A DNA stretch of 64,000 nucleotides from Aplectana chamaeleonis (Eukaryota; Nematoda; Chromadorea; Rhabditida; Cosmocercidae). The notes below the pieces were generated by a model. It was given only the letters and a program-made list of their open reading frames with translations. It was not told the origin of the DNA and searched no databases. Position 1 is the first letter of the stretch. Each line of letters opens with the position of its first letter. Where the stretch lies: contig JAPDOI010000135.1 of assembly GCA_029168955.1 (NCBI GenBank), positions 1,492,501 to 1,556,500 of the forward strand, read 5' to 3'. Positions 50,451 through 62,722 of the stretch are shown here, one piece after another. The position numbers and the translations under genes were made by a program.

Positions 50451-50977
50451 GCAATTGAAACCGCTTGGGCGAAATTTTTGGCGGGTGCGCAAAATGAAAT
50501 TTGCATCGCCCTCTCCCATTACCGGAAGACGCTCCGAGATCCCCGTTATGCGTCAGTTGTCGCGAAATCTACGGTGGTGGATTAAATCTTCTAATTTGGA
50601 ACAGGTCGTATGTGGGGCAGTGGCAAGAGGCGCCACTGTCACGCCCACGATCGAGTGATCTATCCTCGCCTAATGTCCACCAAGCCTTCCATCCCTTCCA
50701 GGTCGGTAAATCGGTACAAAACTTGTGTGGGGGGATAAAAGCACTAACTTGAACATCGGCTGGCCACCGCAAGTCACTGTATAGGCCCAATACACATTCA
50801 AAAACCTCTAGTATTCTTAACGGAAGTCGAATGTGTGGTGCATCCCCGGAGGGATTGATATACGCCGAGAACTTTATCCTTTTTTTATGCAGATTTGAAC
50901 CGTATTTTGGAACTGTTACATCTAACATTAGTGGAGAAACCCTTAGTATATCCGCCAAATTTCCTCTGATGGCCTTG

Positions 50978-51377
50978 GAGGCAGTGTCTACAATGGAAGC
51001 CGTGTTCGAGTTCACACCGGAAATTGAGAGGTGCGCGGCTCATAGCAATGCCGAAAAACGACCAAAAACCCCAAACAGCCCTACATAGCCCTACTATACG
51101 ATGTTCAAGTGATCAAAACCATTCTCCATAATGAACGGATTGAACAAATTCAATCTATTCAAATATGGTTTTCTTCTAAGAGTCTAGTGTTTAGTTGGTT
51201 GTTTCGATCAGTGGACGTTGAGTGCAGTGGGCGGGGATTGCCCCCTACACAAGTTCAGGGCTGCGTAGTGCTATCTGGGACTCTTTTTCGCCCTTTTAAC
51301 CATTGCTGCTGAAATGAGCCCCGCTCTTTTCGATTTTCGGTGTAAACTCGACGGTTTCCATAGTGGACACGGCCTTT
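50978..51377. mobile_element. TIR element with GGCAGTGTCTACAATGGAA ends
   Basis: GAGGCAGTGTCTACAATGGA and CGAGTTCACACCGGAAAT are inverted at the right end (TTTCCATAGTGGACACGGCC). The terminus resembles that of family M4 (AAAGGCAGTGTTCACGATGA), suggesting a shared mobilising transposase. Confidence 0.75.
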
Positions 51378-51844
51378 GATCTATCGCAAGGGTGAGATCG
51401 ATCCTTCATAGCGCCAGATGTGCTTATCGTAAGGTTAAAAACAAAATCCACGTCTCTTTCCGCTGAACCAGTTCAGGTTTCTTGTTTTTCCAGCAGTTAT
51501 GTCTGGTGAAGCATAGCATTTTTTGATCCGGTAGTTTCTGGTGCTATTTATGCATTCTATTGTCTATTTTCTCTCAATGTTCTATCCTACATTTGCGTTA
51601 TGTAAGTGTGACAATCTCATACCTTTACCAAATATGGGTGGGCTTTCCTGAGCAAAGCAGGAACATACGTCCAAGGGTGGTGGGGAGAGTTGGAAAATAC
51701 CAGTATTATTTCAAATTTATTACATGCGCAAGCACATGTGATGTGACATTTAAAAAAATCTAAAAATCAACAAACTGAGCACAATCAATTTGAAAACTAT
51801 AGAACTAGTAAAAAAACTAAACCAAGACTAAAACACCAATGGTT

Positions 51845-52184
51845 CAGGGTCAAGCGGGGTTGCGAATTTTCGCAACGGGGATCGCAAAAATTTCGGTCCA
51901 TAAGTGAGAATCTCGTGGATATCCCATAAATTCTCGAATACTTTTGGTCCCCAAGGGAAGGATCGTAGCATTCGGCTTTAGGCGCTTGGGCTCAACTACT
52001 GAACTATTTTTCGGAGTCTGACACTTTTAGTAATCAACTATAAATTGGGCGGACTCGGGGAGGAGGGATCGCGAAAATCGCGTCTCAGGTACGGGGGATC
52101 GCTAAAATCCTGGATTTTGGAAAAAAAAATGTGACGCGGGTCGCTCCGATTTCGAAAAATTACGCAACGCTCCGCTTAACTCTG
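51845..52184 (+). mobile_element. hAT-like MITE, family M5, perfect 8-bp duplication
   Basis: It starts CAGGGTCAAGCGGGGTTGCG and ends ACGCAACGCTCCGCTTAACT plus CTG. CAATGGTT flanks it on both sides (51837-51844 and 52185-52192). Confidence 0.92.
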
Positions 52185-52590
52185 CAATGGTTCCTGTTGA
52201 AGATACCGACCGACCACGGTTTTGAAGCCAAAACAGGTAGCCGGCACTTGCAACTTCTTACTCAAGCTTTGATAGTCCAATCCCGCTCGAATTGTAAAGA
52301 AATGACGTCAGGAAAAAAGTTTTCTTTGATGTTTCTGGGTTCGACTTTTTGGTTCTTGTTTTACTCGACTGAAATCAGTTTTTGGATTATGTCTGGTGTT
52401 TTCTACAAGAAAGTCCTGCAGCTTGAATTTAATTCTTAAACCGAACTTGAACGCTGCTGAACACGTACTGAAAATTTGACCCAAGGTATAAATTGGAGTT
52501 GGGAAAAGGGGGGGGGAAGCACAGTGAGAAAATATCACTTTTGTTGAGATCCATTTTCAGGACGAGAGTCAATGGTTCCTCATTATTCTT

Positions 52591-52820
52591 CAGGGTCAAG
52601 AGGTTACCGTCAGTCGGGTCGATGGTGGAAATGTAAATAAATGAAATTTATGGGGGAGGGGGGTTCAAAAATTTTGTATCGAAAACCAACGCAGTCTGAA
52701 TTACAAAAAAATGGAAATTTTCAAAACTTTCTCTAAAGAACTTCCGTAACTACCGAAAAAATTTCACCTAGAAAAATTCAAAAATTTGCCGCATTTTTCG
52801 AAAATTTCGATTTTAAACTG
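52591..52820 (+). mobile_element. hAT-like MITE M5 fragment
   Basis: It begins CAGGGTCAAGAGGTTACCG and then decays. The right end is not found. Confidence 0.5.
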
Positions 52821-52824
52821 GGTG

Positions 52825-53484
52825 CAGGGTCAAGCGGAGTTGCGAAATTTCACAACGGGGTTAGGACGGGTAGCAAAAATTTTGGTCCGAAAATGAAAGT
52901 TAAGAAGGGGGTTCGCCAAAATTTCGAGGTCGAAACCCAAATTCGGCGAAGATTCTGGATATTTATTTATTTAATACGCTTCAGAAGGTAGACATTGAAA
53001 ATAGGACAAAATATACATAGCCGAAAAGCAAAGTGAAACATTACCGCGCAAGAAGAATATTCGAAACTTTGCGTTTGAAAGATGGAAAAGAACGGGGAAC
53101 ACTCATAAAGTTCAATTTCAAAGAGGCGAAAGCAGAGCCAGCTTTGCATGTGAAACTTTTCAATCTGAGGTTAGTTCTGGGAATACTAAAAGAAATTTTC
53201 TCCGAGTTTCCACGTGTCCTAGAGGCGTTGAATTTATAGAACTTTGATTTGTCAATTCTCAATTTCTGGTAACCAAAGGAAGGGATCGTAGCATTTCACA
53301 GGTTTCAGACGCTTCAGTCCGACTACTGAACGAATTTCCGGCGTCTGACAGTTTTTGTAATAAAATACATATAAACTGCCCAGAAATCGCGCCTCGGGGG
53401 AGAATCGCTAAAAGTTTTGGAAAAACTGATGGTGAGGGAGTTGCTCCGATTTCAAAAAACTACACAACGTCCCGCTTGACCCTG
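52825..53484 (+). mobile_element. hAT-like MITE M5 containing an insert
   Basis: It starts CAGGGTCAAGCGGAGTTGCG and ends CCCGCTTGACCCTG, with near-identical 8-mers outside (ACTGGGTG and CCTGGGTG). About 300 bp in the middle (roughly 52945-53245) are foreign to the family. That insert begins with ATTTATTTATTTAA, perhaps the tail of a minus-strand retroelement, and includes a 68-residue ORF (RLKDGKERGTLIKFNFKEAK) of unknown kind. Confidence 0.7.
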
Positions 53485-53875
53485 CCTGGGTGTACGTAGC
53501 TGCTCGGTGCACAGGAGAATGGTCTGTTTGGCCCTGTCATTCATGCTTGGTCCGGTTCTAGAGCAAGCAAAATGATGATAATTAGGTTCTTGTTTCGATG
53601 TTGTCAAAAGTTCTTCGTTTTTCGTTCACGGCATGATTCTGAATTAAGATTGAGAGGTTACAGTCTCTTTTCAATTGAACCTGTTTGGGTAGTGTCAGTA
53701 TAAATATCGGTGTCTGTGCTGAAGGATGGTTTCTCCAAGCAGGCGCCATAAACCATTCTTAGATCGTGGAAGGTGTCAATTATGGAGGATAGTCGACTAT
53801 TCATTCTCTCCTCCATTTTTGGAACAGTTTGGGTTAGTCAGTATCCGAATAGAGCTGGTTTTTAACCCATTCACG

Positions 53876-55191
53876 ACCACGCCTAATTTTGGGTGGCTGC
53901 ACGTTCGGACTGCGTGCAATATTGCGTCACCGTATACAGTGTCCCACCGGTGGGCCACTTTTGCTCGAATGGCACGCCACCAAAAAATCGATTTTCGTTT
54001 TTTTTGTTTAGTGTACGACTTTCGACGTCAAAAAGATGATGCCAAAGTTTCGGGTTCCATAACTCTTTCCTTCCAGAGAAATGGCCTTCTAAATTTTTGA
54101 CTGTGTAGATAAGACCATCCACAAATCACCTGAGTTCGATGAATTCTAGCGGCTCGAAACATTATTTATCGTAGATTACCATAATAGACATTCTTCTCTT
54201 TTTCAACTGACAGGAAATGCTTGGTGAAATGATATTTTTTCAGATTTGCACTAATTTTGCTTTAGCTACTCCCTCGCTCTTGCGGTCTATCGCATACCGA
54301 GGAGAGCTTTTTTTTGTAGTAAACATTTTTAGCAATCTTCTTGACATGTAGACGTAGAAAATACTCCTCGATTTTCATATTGACTGGTAATGCTGTTGAA
54401 AATGACTTTTTTTGGATCTTCTCCATTTTTTTCTAGGCCACCCCTTCACCCCTCCGGTTCGGCGCCTTCTACAAAGAGATTCCTTGTGAAAAGCATATTT
54501 GTTTTTTACATTCAGACGTAGGAAATACTTTAAATACTACAAATTTACTAGGAACGAATAGTGTAATGACCGTTTTTTAAGTTTAAACTCGTTTTCTGCT
54601 GTGGCTCGTCCCCATTTTTCTCGTCCGCTACTCTCCAAGGTAGTTTTCAACGAAGTTGGAGCCCCGGTCTACGATGGTACACCAACAGTTACCAAGCAGG
54701 ACTTTCAAGAAAGGCCCTAGTGATCTCAATATTGGTGATCTTTGCATAAAAATTTCTGTGAACAACATACGGGCAAAAGAAAAGCCGATTCTCTACGCGG
54801 AAATGGTGAGCAATATCAGTAATCATATTTCTGTGATTTATTATATAGAGCTTTACGATCTGATTACTCCTATAAGTAGAGATTTTTTCTCGAGCAATGG
54901 AAAAAATCGCCATTAAGTGGTTGTAAAAATGCGATCTGTACTCATAATTGCGGTTTTTGACCTTGCTGCATTCGAAGGGTCAGATATATTGTAGTGGCGA
55001 AGCTGCCAGCGGACCACGAAGTTTATAGTCGACTCTAGAATAGGTAAATACATTGACCATAAGAAGGCTTAGAAATTCCTTCTTGCGGTGGAGAAATCGA
55101 TTTTTGAAAACAGTGTCCCACCGGTGGGACACGCGGTCCGAAGTGGTAGCCAACGCGTGTCCCACCGGTGGCAGACGCGGTCGTGAATGGG
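53876..55191. mobile_element. piggyBac-like non-autonomous element (1.3 kb)
   Basis: The ends read TTAA|CCCATTCACGACCACGC and CGCGGTCGTGAATGGG|TTAA. TTAA target duplications with CCC-starting inverted repeats are diagnostic of piggyBac-type transposons. Subterminal GTCCCACCGGTGGGC, GTCCCACCGGTGGGACAC and GTCCCACCGGTGGCAGAC palindromes occur near both ends. The interior has no recognisable transposase; ORFs such as 54656-54916 are not supported. Confidence 0.85.
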
Positions 55192-55199
55192 TTAAGCGG

Positions 55200-55660
55200 T
55201 CTTTTTGTGAGCAGCAAAAGTGACTTTTTCAAGCTTTCGAAAAATTGCGAAATAGTCGGTAACAAATTATTTTGCATGATATAAGTCGTTATCGTGTTTT
55301 TTTTTGCAGGAAAGTATCTGAAACACATGATTAGGGAGGTCGAAGTGAATTTGCCTGCCCCGTGGTTCAACCTCATGGGAAGTTACGGGAAATTTAGAAT
55401 ACGTAGAATATGTAATTAATTGTTGCAATAATTTTTATTTTTCCTCGACTTTAATAATGTTAGAATATTCCGTGAAATTTCCAAGCTTTCATTAACTTGC
55501 AGGCTTTGTCGAATTTTTTTTCGCTCTGTCAAAAATATTAGGATACCTTTGGAACTGTCACTTTTGTTATGTTTGATAATTGTTGTTTTATATGGTTTAG
55601 TGTGTCGAAAGTTGAAATCTCCATCACCAGATTATGCCGTTTTTTTTCTCGAAAATTTCC
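55200..55660. other. Intergenic spacer
   Basis: Nothing is recognised. Confidence 0.4.
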
Positions 55661-55664
55661 GCCC

Positions 55665-56150
55665 TAAAGGCAGTGTTCAAGATAAAAATCGTTTTTCTGT
55701 TCTCCCGCCCATCTTAAAAACGGTTCCATGCTGATTCCAATGATGTCTCTGGAATAGTTTAAGCCCCCTTGGAAACGGAGTTATGGCCCCTCAAAAGCTA
55801 GGAAGCATCGTTAAAGAGTTGTCTGAGGCTTCTAACTTCCGTCTTTTGTAGCCGATGCATGCGAGCTGACCTGAGTAAGGAGAGAAGTTGAGAATGAAGG
55901 GAAGAACGGGGCTTCCGATCGGAAACCATCGCTCATCTCGCGAACTCGAGTTTTCATTTGTTCACATCGAGGGGGCGGACGTGGAGCACGGGGCGGTTCT
56001 GGAATACCGAGTCGCTTGTTTGCAGCCGCTTTTTTGTCACTACTGGCTCGTTTTTTACCGTTCCTTCGACACAGGGAGCCTAGGAACCTTCTCGCCTATC
56101 ATGTCACTGTGGAAGTTCACTGAGGATGGTTATCGTGAACGCTGTCTTTA
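55665..56150. mobile_element. TIR element, family M4, copy 2
   Basis: It aligns end to end in reverse with 1202-1698 (AAAGGCAGTGTTCAAGAT, CATGCTGATTCCAATGATGT, CTGACCTGAGTAAGGAGAGA). A + strand ORF at 55888-56151 aligns with the minus-strand ORF of copy 1 and shares NHRSS, SFVH and YWLVFYRSFD/SWLVFMRSFD. Confidence 0.9.
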
Positions 56151-56306
56151 AGGGATCCTGCAAGGAAAGGGATTCAAGGGAAAGGCAGGGAAGCACACTT
56201 GGTCGCAAACGACGTTCCAACGAGATTCATACCAGTTGATTCCACTGACGTTTTTGAATCAATATTTGTAGCTGCTGCGATTTTCCATAAACCGAGCAAG
56301 GTTCAG

Positions 56307-56587
56307 CAGGGTCGAAGGATTCGGCGCGAAGGGGTGGTAAAAAATTACGGAAAAAATGTGAAAAAAAAGAAATCTGAAGAAAGGAATTTTCTCCAATCCA
56401 CTTGGTAAGGTAAAATGAGGTCGTAATAGCTGTCTTTTATTACCATAAGTTCGAAATGTCTTCAAAATGATCTCTCAAAAAAGCATTTTTTTAGCTCGGG
56501 ATCGTTTTTTCATCTTTTTTTTTAATTTGGTGAACTGTTGGGGGGGGGGGTCGTAGCTACGCCGAAACAACGGTCTGCTTAACCCTG
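56307..56587 (+). mobile_element. hAT-like MITE M5b
   Basis: It runs from CAGGGTCGAAGGATTCGGCG to CGGTCTGCTTAACCCTG. No clear target duplication is visible. Confidence 0.6.
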
Positions 56588-56611
56588 AACCCCAACCCTG
56601 CCATTGTTGGG

Positions 56612-56944
56612 CAGGCTTGCGACCGGTCGCAACGTGGGGTCGTAAAAATGTGAGGGTTTTTTTTGGAAAGAAATGAAAATTTTGGGGGGGGGGCATCGGT
56701 TTTTGTCTCCGAACCAAGCGGAAAGGTAGACTGAGGCAGAAGTAGTGAATTATGTTGTTCTTAGGCCAACGTTTATGCATGGCGCCGTGTAGTGCATCGC
56801 GACCATTTCTCCATTCCGGGAGTGTTCGTAAAAATCTTGATCATGAATTTTTTTTATTCCAGGAGGGAGGGTTTCGTGAAAATTTTGGTCAACAAGGGGG
56901 TCGTAAAATCTTGGTCACCGGTCGAAACGGCCCACTCAACCCTG
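56612..56944 (+). mobile_element. hAT-like MITE M5b
   Basis: It runs from CAGGCTTGCGACCGGTCGCA to CGGCCCACTCAACCCTG, with GGGGTCGTAAAA motifs inside. No clear target duplication. Confidence 0.6.
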
Positions 56945-57129
56945 TGGGGAACCGTTACCGTTCCGCTCAGTTGGGGAAACCCGCCATAACTCGGTTCAGA
57001 ACTGCTCAGCAGCTAGGTGCTGAGCCGTTTTCTCTCTCTTTCTCTCTCTGTTACAGACAAAGATTCAAAAATTTCATTGAAAGTACCTCAACTGGTATGA
57101 ATTTCGTTGGAAACATCCCTGATGAGAGG

Positions 57130-57754
57130 TAGAAGGGGTTTTATGTAGGAAGTAACCCTGAGAAGTAGCTTCTGTTGGCATGGGGGATTAGCTCTTATTC
57201 ATCAACACATGTGACTGGAGGCGGTGATTGTACGTGGCCAGAGGGAGAAGGGGGCGGAGCGACGGATTCTATTCAGTAAAAGGCGTCTAGCTATGGAGTT
57301 GGCACGGGTTTAATTTCTCTTTATGGGGGTTTTCTGGTTTTAAATCATTTATATGAATTATTTTTCGTTTTTAACTTTTTCAAAAATTTTCTACTTTGAA
57401 TCTTTTTAAGTCGTTTTTTATGAACTTTAGTTGCAAAATTTGTTTGCTGGAAATCGTTGTTGAACGCTTTTTTTCTGTCCAGTGTTTTGTGGTTTCCGAA
57501 ACTGAATGGAATGTGTCGTGATTCGACGCGGGATGTGATATGTATCTCAGTGTGGATCTGAACAAGTCACCGGAATTTTCACTTATTGGGGTCAGACGCA
57601 GCGTTGAGAAAGGCTGGGCTGAAGGTTATTCTCCACGTAGCTTTTTTGAGAAACGATTAGATTTGCCGTCTTAAGTACATTCCTGGAAATATTCGAGGTT
57701 GATTGAAAAGTTGGTACGCGGTTACTTTCATTTACAGTTTTGATCTAATTTGTT
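57130..57754. other. Intergenic spacer
   Basis: Nothing is recognised. Confidence 0.4.
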
Positions 57755-58700
57755 TAAGCGAATGTTCCCAGCCACTTGACTTTGACGATTTTTAAAACTT
57801 TCAGCGTTTGTCGTTCGGCCAAATGCGATATACCAATCAAAATCACAGATTGATTTCTATCTAACGCTGCCTTCCACTTGGTCCAAAGTTTGCTCATTTG
57901 CGAAATATATGCTATAATTCAGTGGTAATGTTCAGTACTGAGCATCTTTGAGTACTTCTATTTACTTTGAGGTAAACCACCAAACCTGCCAGAGTTGACA
58001 GGATATTTGAGCCATCTAGAACTAGAAGATAGCGTTTGCGGCAATTTTCGACGGAGCATAATTATTGATTTCTAGCGGTTTTGTGATTTTTTAACTTCGG
58101 TCTTTCCCGGCTCATCCGAGAAGTTTCGGCCTCGAAGCTTCAAAGTTGAATATAACGGTCAAGTCGCCACGCAGTAGTATTTTTCGTCAGTTATTGATCA
58201 TTTTTTGAAAATTCGATTTTCGCCATTTTGAATGGATTTTTGTGAAAACGATCGATAATATGACGAAAAAAAACTGTCGAGTAAGGACTTGATCATGATA
58301 CCTAGCCTTAAAGCCTTGAGGCCGAAAATTTTCGGATGAGCCAGAAAATACCGCTGTGGCAAAATCACAAAATCCTCTAAAAATCAATGATTGCGCTCTG
58401 TCGAATTTTCCCGCGAACGCTAGCATCTAATTCTAAGGTAGCTCGAATATCGTGTCATTTCTAGCAGGTTTGGTGGTTTACCTAAAAGTAACTAGAAGCA
58501 CTCAGAGATGTTGAGTACTGAAGATCACCACCGAACTATAGCATATATTTCGCAAATGAGCAGGTTTTAGCTCGTGTGAAAGGCAGCATTAGATAGAAAG
58601 GAATTTGTGCTTCCGATAGGTAGATTGCACTCGGCCGAAGGACTAACGCTGGAAGTTACGAAAATCGTAAATTAAGTGACTGGAAACTTTGGCTCCGACC
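57755..58700. mobile_element. Long fold-back element, family M6, copy 2
   Basis: It repeats 43262-44200: AACGCTGCCTTCCACTTGG, GAGTTGACAGGATATTTGAG, the central GATCATTTTTTGAAAATTCG hairpin and the inverted right arm. Confidence 0.85.
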
Positions 58701-60142
58701 TCATAGTTGAAAATCTTGCTAACAAATAAGTACTTTTAATTCCTTGAAAGTCATTTCCATTCTTTCATTCAATATTGACATATTTTTTTGTCCTTTATAT
58801 GCACTCAATTTATACCTTTTACATCGTAGATTTTCTTTGAATTTCAGTTCTTCGAATATTTTTCTTCAAACTGTTGCGAAATATTTTTTCAAGACTATCA
58901 ATAGCATATTAAAGATACCGATTTGTTGGTAACATTAGCTCCACTGAAGATGGCGAAAATATGTTTTCTTTCTCATCGACGTGTTTCAAGTTTTGCTTTT
59001 TTCAGTGTTCTCCTTTCAGTGACGCCCCTGGAGTCCTTGAATCCAATTAGCTTCTTATGTCATCGGGGCTCTATTGGCTTTCACATTTCTTCTCTCGCCC
59101 TCGAAATCTTCCAGCTTCTCATTTGAGCGAAGCTAAATTACATTTCCCTGCTGATGCAGAATTCTCTATTCTTTTAGGGTTCCATGATAAGTGGATTGGC
59201 ATAGCAGCTCTTTTTTAAGGTAATATGTGGGCTGATGAGCGGATACGATTAATTTCGTTCCTGTTACACAGGAAATTTACTTACAGTAGGAAAGCGGGAT
59301 TTCAGTCTAATTCATTCGTCAGCTGGCTGGTATCGATTTTGTCAGAGTTGGCGTGAATGCTACCAAATGTTGCGTTTTCTCACTGGAGCGACCACACGCA
59401 AAGCACGTTCTATGCGTGTGAGAGTGGATTGAAATCTGTTTCTTTTCTGCAGGATGACTCTGGCGGGGCGACATCATTCATCTGTCGTGTTTCGAACGTT
59501 GATTCATTTTGACACCTAGAGAACAAATTGCTGTCCAATGTTGAGAAAATGCGCATTTGCTTATGTTTGAGTCCCTAAGCCCACGCTTTCTCAACTCTTC
59601 TCAACACTTAAATGTGTCTATTAGGTCCAGATTTTTGTCCGTAATCATTCGCGATTGAAATTGGAAAGTTATTCAAATTTGAAATTGAAGCTTTCAAAAA
59701 TAATGTTCAATTCTCAGAGGGTATATCAGCTTGAAAGAAGTTTAAGGAAAAGGAGTGAGGTTGTAGCCAAATATACCCGCCATCCTTTTTTGTCAGATTC
59801 TAGAACGCAGCTTTGGTCTTCTGAGCAAGTGTGGTGCACCCATCAAAATCTGTTTTTATCAGACACAAAATTTTACATGGAGAAAACTAGGTGGTTCTCG
59901 AGTTATGTGGTCCAACTCACTGCGATTTCTGATTATGACCGTGATCATTGTTTTTTTTTGCGATCTTCAAGAGTTTGCAGTTTCGGTCTTTTATGTTTTA
60001 TTCAACCGGTCTCGGTCGGGAAGAGAGTTAAGTGAGATGGGCAAGTCTCTACTCGAATTTCTTCGCTTTGTCAGTTGTTGATAATATTTTGAAAATTCTA
60101 GGTTGTCAAAATCGATTGGTATTCAACACAACGGCATTTTGT
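58701..60142. other. Intergenic spacer
   Basis: The 126-residue ORF at 59655-60035 has no recognised domain or splice context. Nothing else is recognised. Confidence 0.35.
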
Positions 60143-61090
60143 TAGGTTGAAGCGAAAGTTTCTCGCCACTTGACTTTGAAAATTTTTAAACCTTTCAGAT
60201 TTGGTTCTTAGGCCGTATGCGATATACCTATGGAAACCACAAATTCTTTTCTATCTAACGCTGCCTTCCACTTGGGTCCAAGCCTGCTCATTTGCTAAAT
60301 TTTGATGCTATAATTCAGTGGTAATCTCCAATACTGAGCATTTTTCAGTGGTTCTATTAATTTTGAGTTGAACCGCCAAACCTGACTGGGTTGACACGAT
60401 ATTTAGGCCACCGTTGAACGAGATGATAGTGTTTACGTGAGCTTTTGACGAACCGTTATTACTGATTTTTAGCGGATTTTGTGGTTTTGCACCTTCGGTT
60501 TTTTCTGGCTTATCCGAGAGGTTTCGGCTTCGAAGCTTCAAAATTAAGTATAATAGCCAGGCTTTCACTCACTAGCACTTTTTTTGGTCAATTATCGATC
60601 GTGTTTTGAAAATTTGATTTTTGCCATTTTTATCGATTTTCGAAAAAACTATCGATGGTTGACTATAAAAAAATATAGAGTAGGGTATGGCCATTATACA
60701 ACATGAATTTGAAACCTGGAGACCGGAACTTCTCGGATAAGCCAGGAAAGACCGAAGTTGCAAAATCACAAAAACTGCCAAAAGTCAATAATTACGCTCC
60801 TTCGAAGTTGTACGCAATCGCTATCATTTAGTTGCAAGCTGACTCAAAGACCCTGTCAATTCTGGCAAGTTTGGTGGTTAATCTCAAAGTGAATAGAAGC
60901 ACTCAGAGATGCTCACTGCTGAAGATTACTACTGAATTATAGCACATGTTTCGTAAATGAGCGGTTTTTGGTCCAGCGTTGGATAGAAAAGAATTTGTGC
61001 TTCGGATCAGTATATCGCACTCGACCGAACGACCAATCCTGAATGGTTCAGAAGTCGTCAGAGTGAAGTGGCGAGAAATATTCTCTTAAA
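60143..61090. mobile_element. Long fold-back element, family M6, copy 3
   Basis: It begins TAGGTTGAAGCGAAAGTTTC and ends with the inverted arm GTGAAGTGGCGAGAAATATT. It has the same internal order as copies 1 and 2. Confidence 0.85.
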
Positions 61091-61135
61091 GTAATGCTTT
61101 CCCTGCCGCATTCTTATGGCTAGATTAGTCAGATA

Positions 61136-61471
61136 CAGGGTCAAGCAGGGTTGCGATTCGGCGCAACGAGGGGTCGTAAAAAATTTGAAAAAAATACGAT
61201 TTTTTTGTGCAAGGGGGTCGTAAAAGTAGCTTTTGATTCCGCAACTGCGTCCGATCATAACCTGCCCGACTGTTTTTCAACGAATAATGAGGTAAGACAT
61301 GTCCCAATATGATTTGGCGTTTGTGTAATCAGGGCTCAGGTCAGATTCTTTCTTTTTGAAAGTTTTCGTAGTGGAGGGGTCGTGAAATTCTTTCAAATTT
61401 TCGCAAAATCTCGGTCAATAGGGGGGGTCGTAGCTCTGTCGAAAACTGGCGCAACGGCCTGCTCAACACTG
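61136..61471 (+). mobile_element. hAT-like MITE M5b
   Basis: It runs from CAGGGTCAAGCAGGGTTGCG to CAACGGCCTGCTCAACACTG. Flanking 8-mers AGTCAGAT (ending one base before the element) and ATTCAGAT match at 7 of 8 positions, an imperfect duplication. Confidence 0.75.
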
Positions 61472-62209
61472 ATTCAGATGGTTCTGACTTATGATTGCCC
61501 TAATGATTGAGGTTTTCGAAGAAAAGTCTATATTAGTAACACTGAAATTATCCGCTTAAAGTGCACGTTTTTCTTCATTTGCGTCTATCCCAGTAGTGCC
61601 ACATTGGAGCGTTCCATATGCTAATTAGGATAATGAGGGGAGCGGGGCGCTGCGCGATATGCACCTGAGCATTTCGAGGCTTCCGAAAAACACGTCATAT
61701 CGATTTCTTTCATGTTTTGTGTTTGTAGTTTCCGGTTTGGCTGGAGTTTAAGGAAAGTAGGTTTTGTTATGCTAAGGTTTTTGATTCATTATACCTAGAA
61801 TTGATTCACTATTTTCGGATACGATGTTCTACGCTGTTAATTGGATTTTCGTGTTAGATGTACGTGTTTTCTGAGGTAAATGCATTTTCGTCATTGAGCA
61901 CGTCACATTGTAACATCATTTCGTTCGTTTGAACCAAATTGTAATCTTAATATTTCCAGACATTAAAAAACATTTTACTTGTGAGTTCTCGGAAATATGA
62001 TCCTGCTAAATCGTAACTTTTGTCAGGACGCTAAACTTTCAGAAATTTCATATATTTTCCCTAAGGTTCCCTCCCTGACTTTATTTTTGCTGAGCCATTT
62101 TCATTTTAATATGGAAAGACCTGTTGACCGTTACCCATCGTACTCTACTGAAACTTGAAAACGGACTTCACAATCGTGTTTAGCGCCCCAAATGACATTC
62201 CTGGAATAC
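61472..62209. other. Intergenic spacer
   Basis: Nothing is recognised. Confidence 0.4.
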
Positions 62210-62297
62210 TTTGCGTTTCCTATTGAAGCTTGGCACAAACTTGGTACATGTATTTTATAACATGCGCCAACCTTCAATAGGGATCGCAAAGTATCAG
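62210..62297. mobile_element. Palindromic MITE, family M8, diverged copy
   Basis: ACTTTGCGTTTCCTATTGAA and TTGGCACAAACTTGG pair with GCGCCAACCTTCAATAGGGA and CGCAAAGT. It is the same fold as 15952-16084. Confidence 0.7.
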
Positions 62298-62623
62298 TGC
62301 GATCTGTGCCGACTGTATATGATGGACATGTACTGACGGCAGATCCACCTATGCACTTAGGTTTCCGCGGTCTTAGCATGCACACATGGATTTCTTGCTC
62401 TACGGCTGATTTAATGTGTAGTTCAAAGTTGAGTTATCAATTCCAGTTTGAATTGAAGTTAGTTGCACCCATTTCCAGCTTCCTCCCAAAAGATGAGCTT
62501 CGTAGCTCAGCGAAAATATTTTCAACATGATAGTGACCGCCCTGTCAAAAAAAAGAGATAAACGGTTTGTCAACTAAAATCGAGCGGTTTTTCCATTTTC
62601 CGAATCCGAGGAAATCATTTCAG

Positions 62624-62669
62624 ATCAATTCTCAGTGGTGGGGGCTAACTTCTTGCGCTCTGTTCAATG
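62624..62669 (+). CDS. Candidate exon a of an unrecognised + strand gene
   Basis: It lies between ATCATTTCAG and the donor AATG|GTAAGG. It reads INSQWWGLTSCALFN and ends in phase 1, matching the next candidate exon. An alternative acceptor 12 bases downstream (AATTCTCAG) would also keep the frame. Confidence 0.35.
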
Positions 62670-62722
62670 GTAAGGAGACTGTTTCTCCACGGCTGCTCTG
62701 AACTTTGGTTTTGGATATGCAG

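Larger units (their letters stand above)
56205..57125. mobile_element. Element with inverted TTCCAACGARATTCATACCAG ends carrying hAT-like MITEs
   Basis: CGTTCCAACGAGATTCATAC at the left is inverted as GTATGAATTTCGTTGGAAAC at the right. Between the ends lie M5b-type pieces at about 56307-56587 and 56612-56944 (GGGGTCGTAAAA, CTCAACCCTG). A short element with the same ends lies at 33278-33530. Confidence 0.6.

Noticed and set aside
59655..60035. 126-codon + strand ORF in the intergenic tract
   Set aside because: No recognisable domain, no splice or start context, ordinary AT-rich composition.
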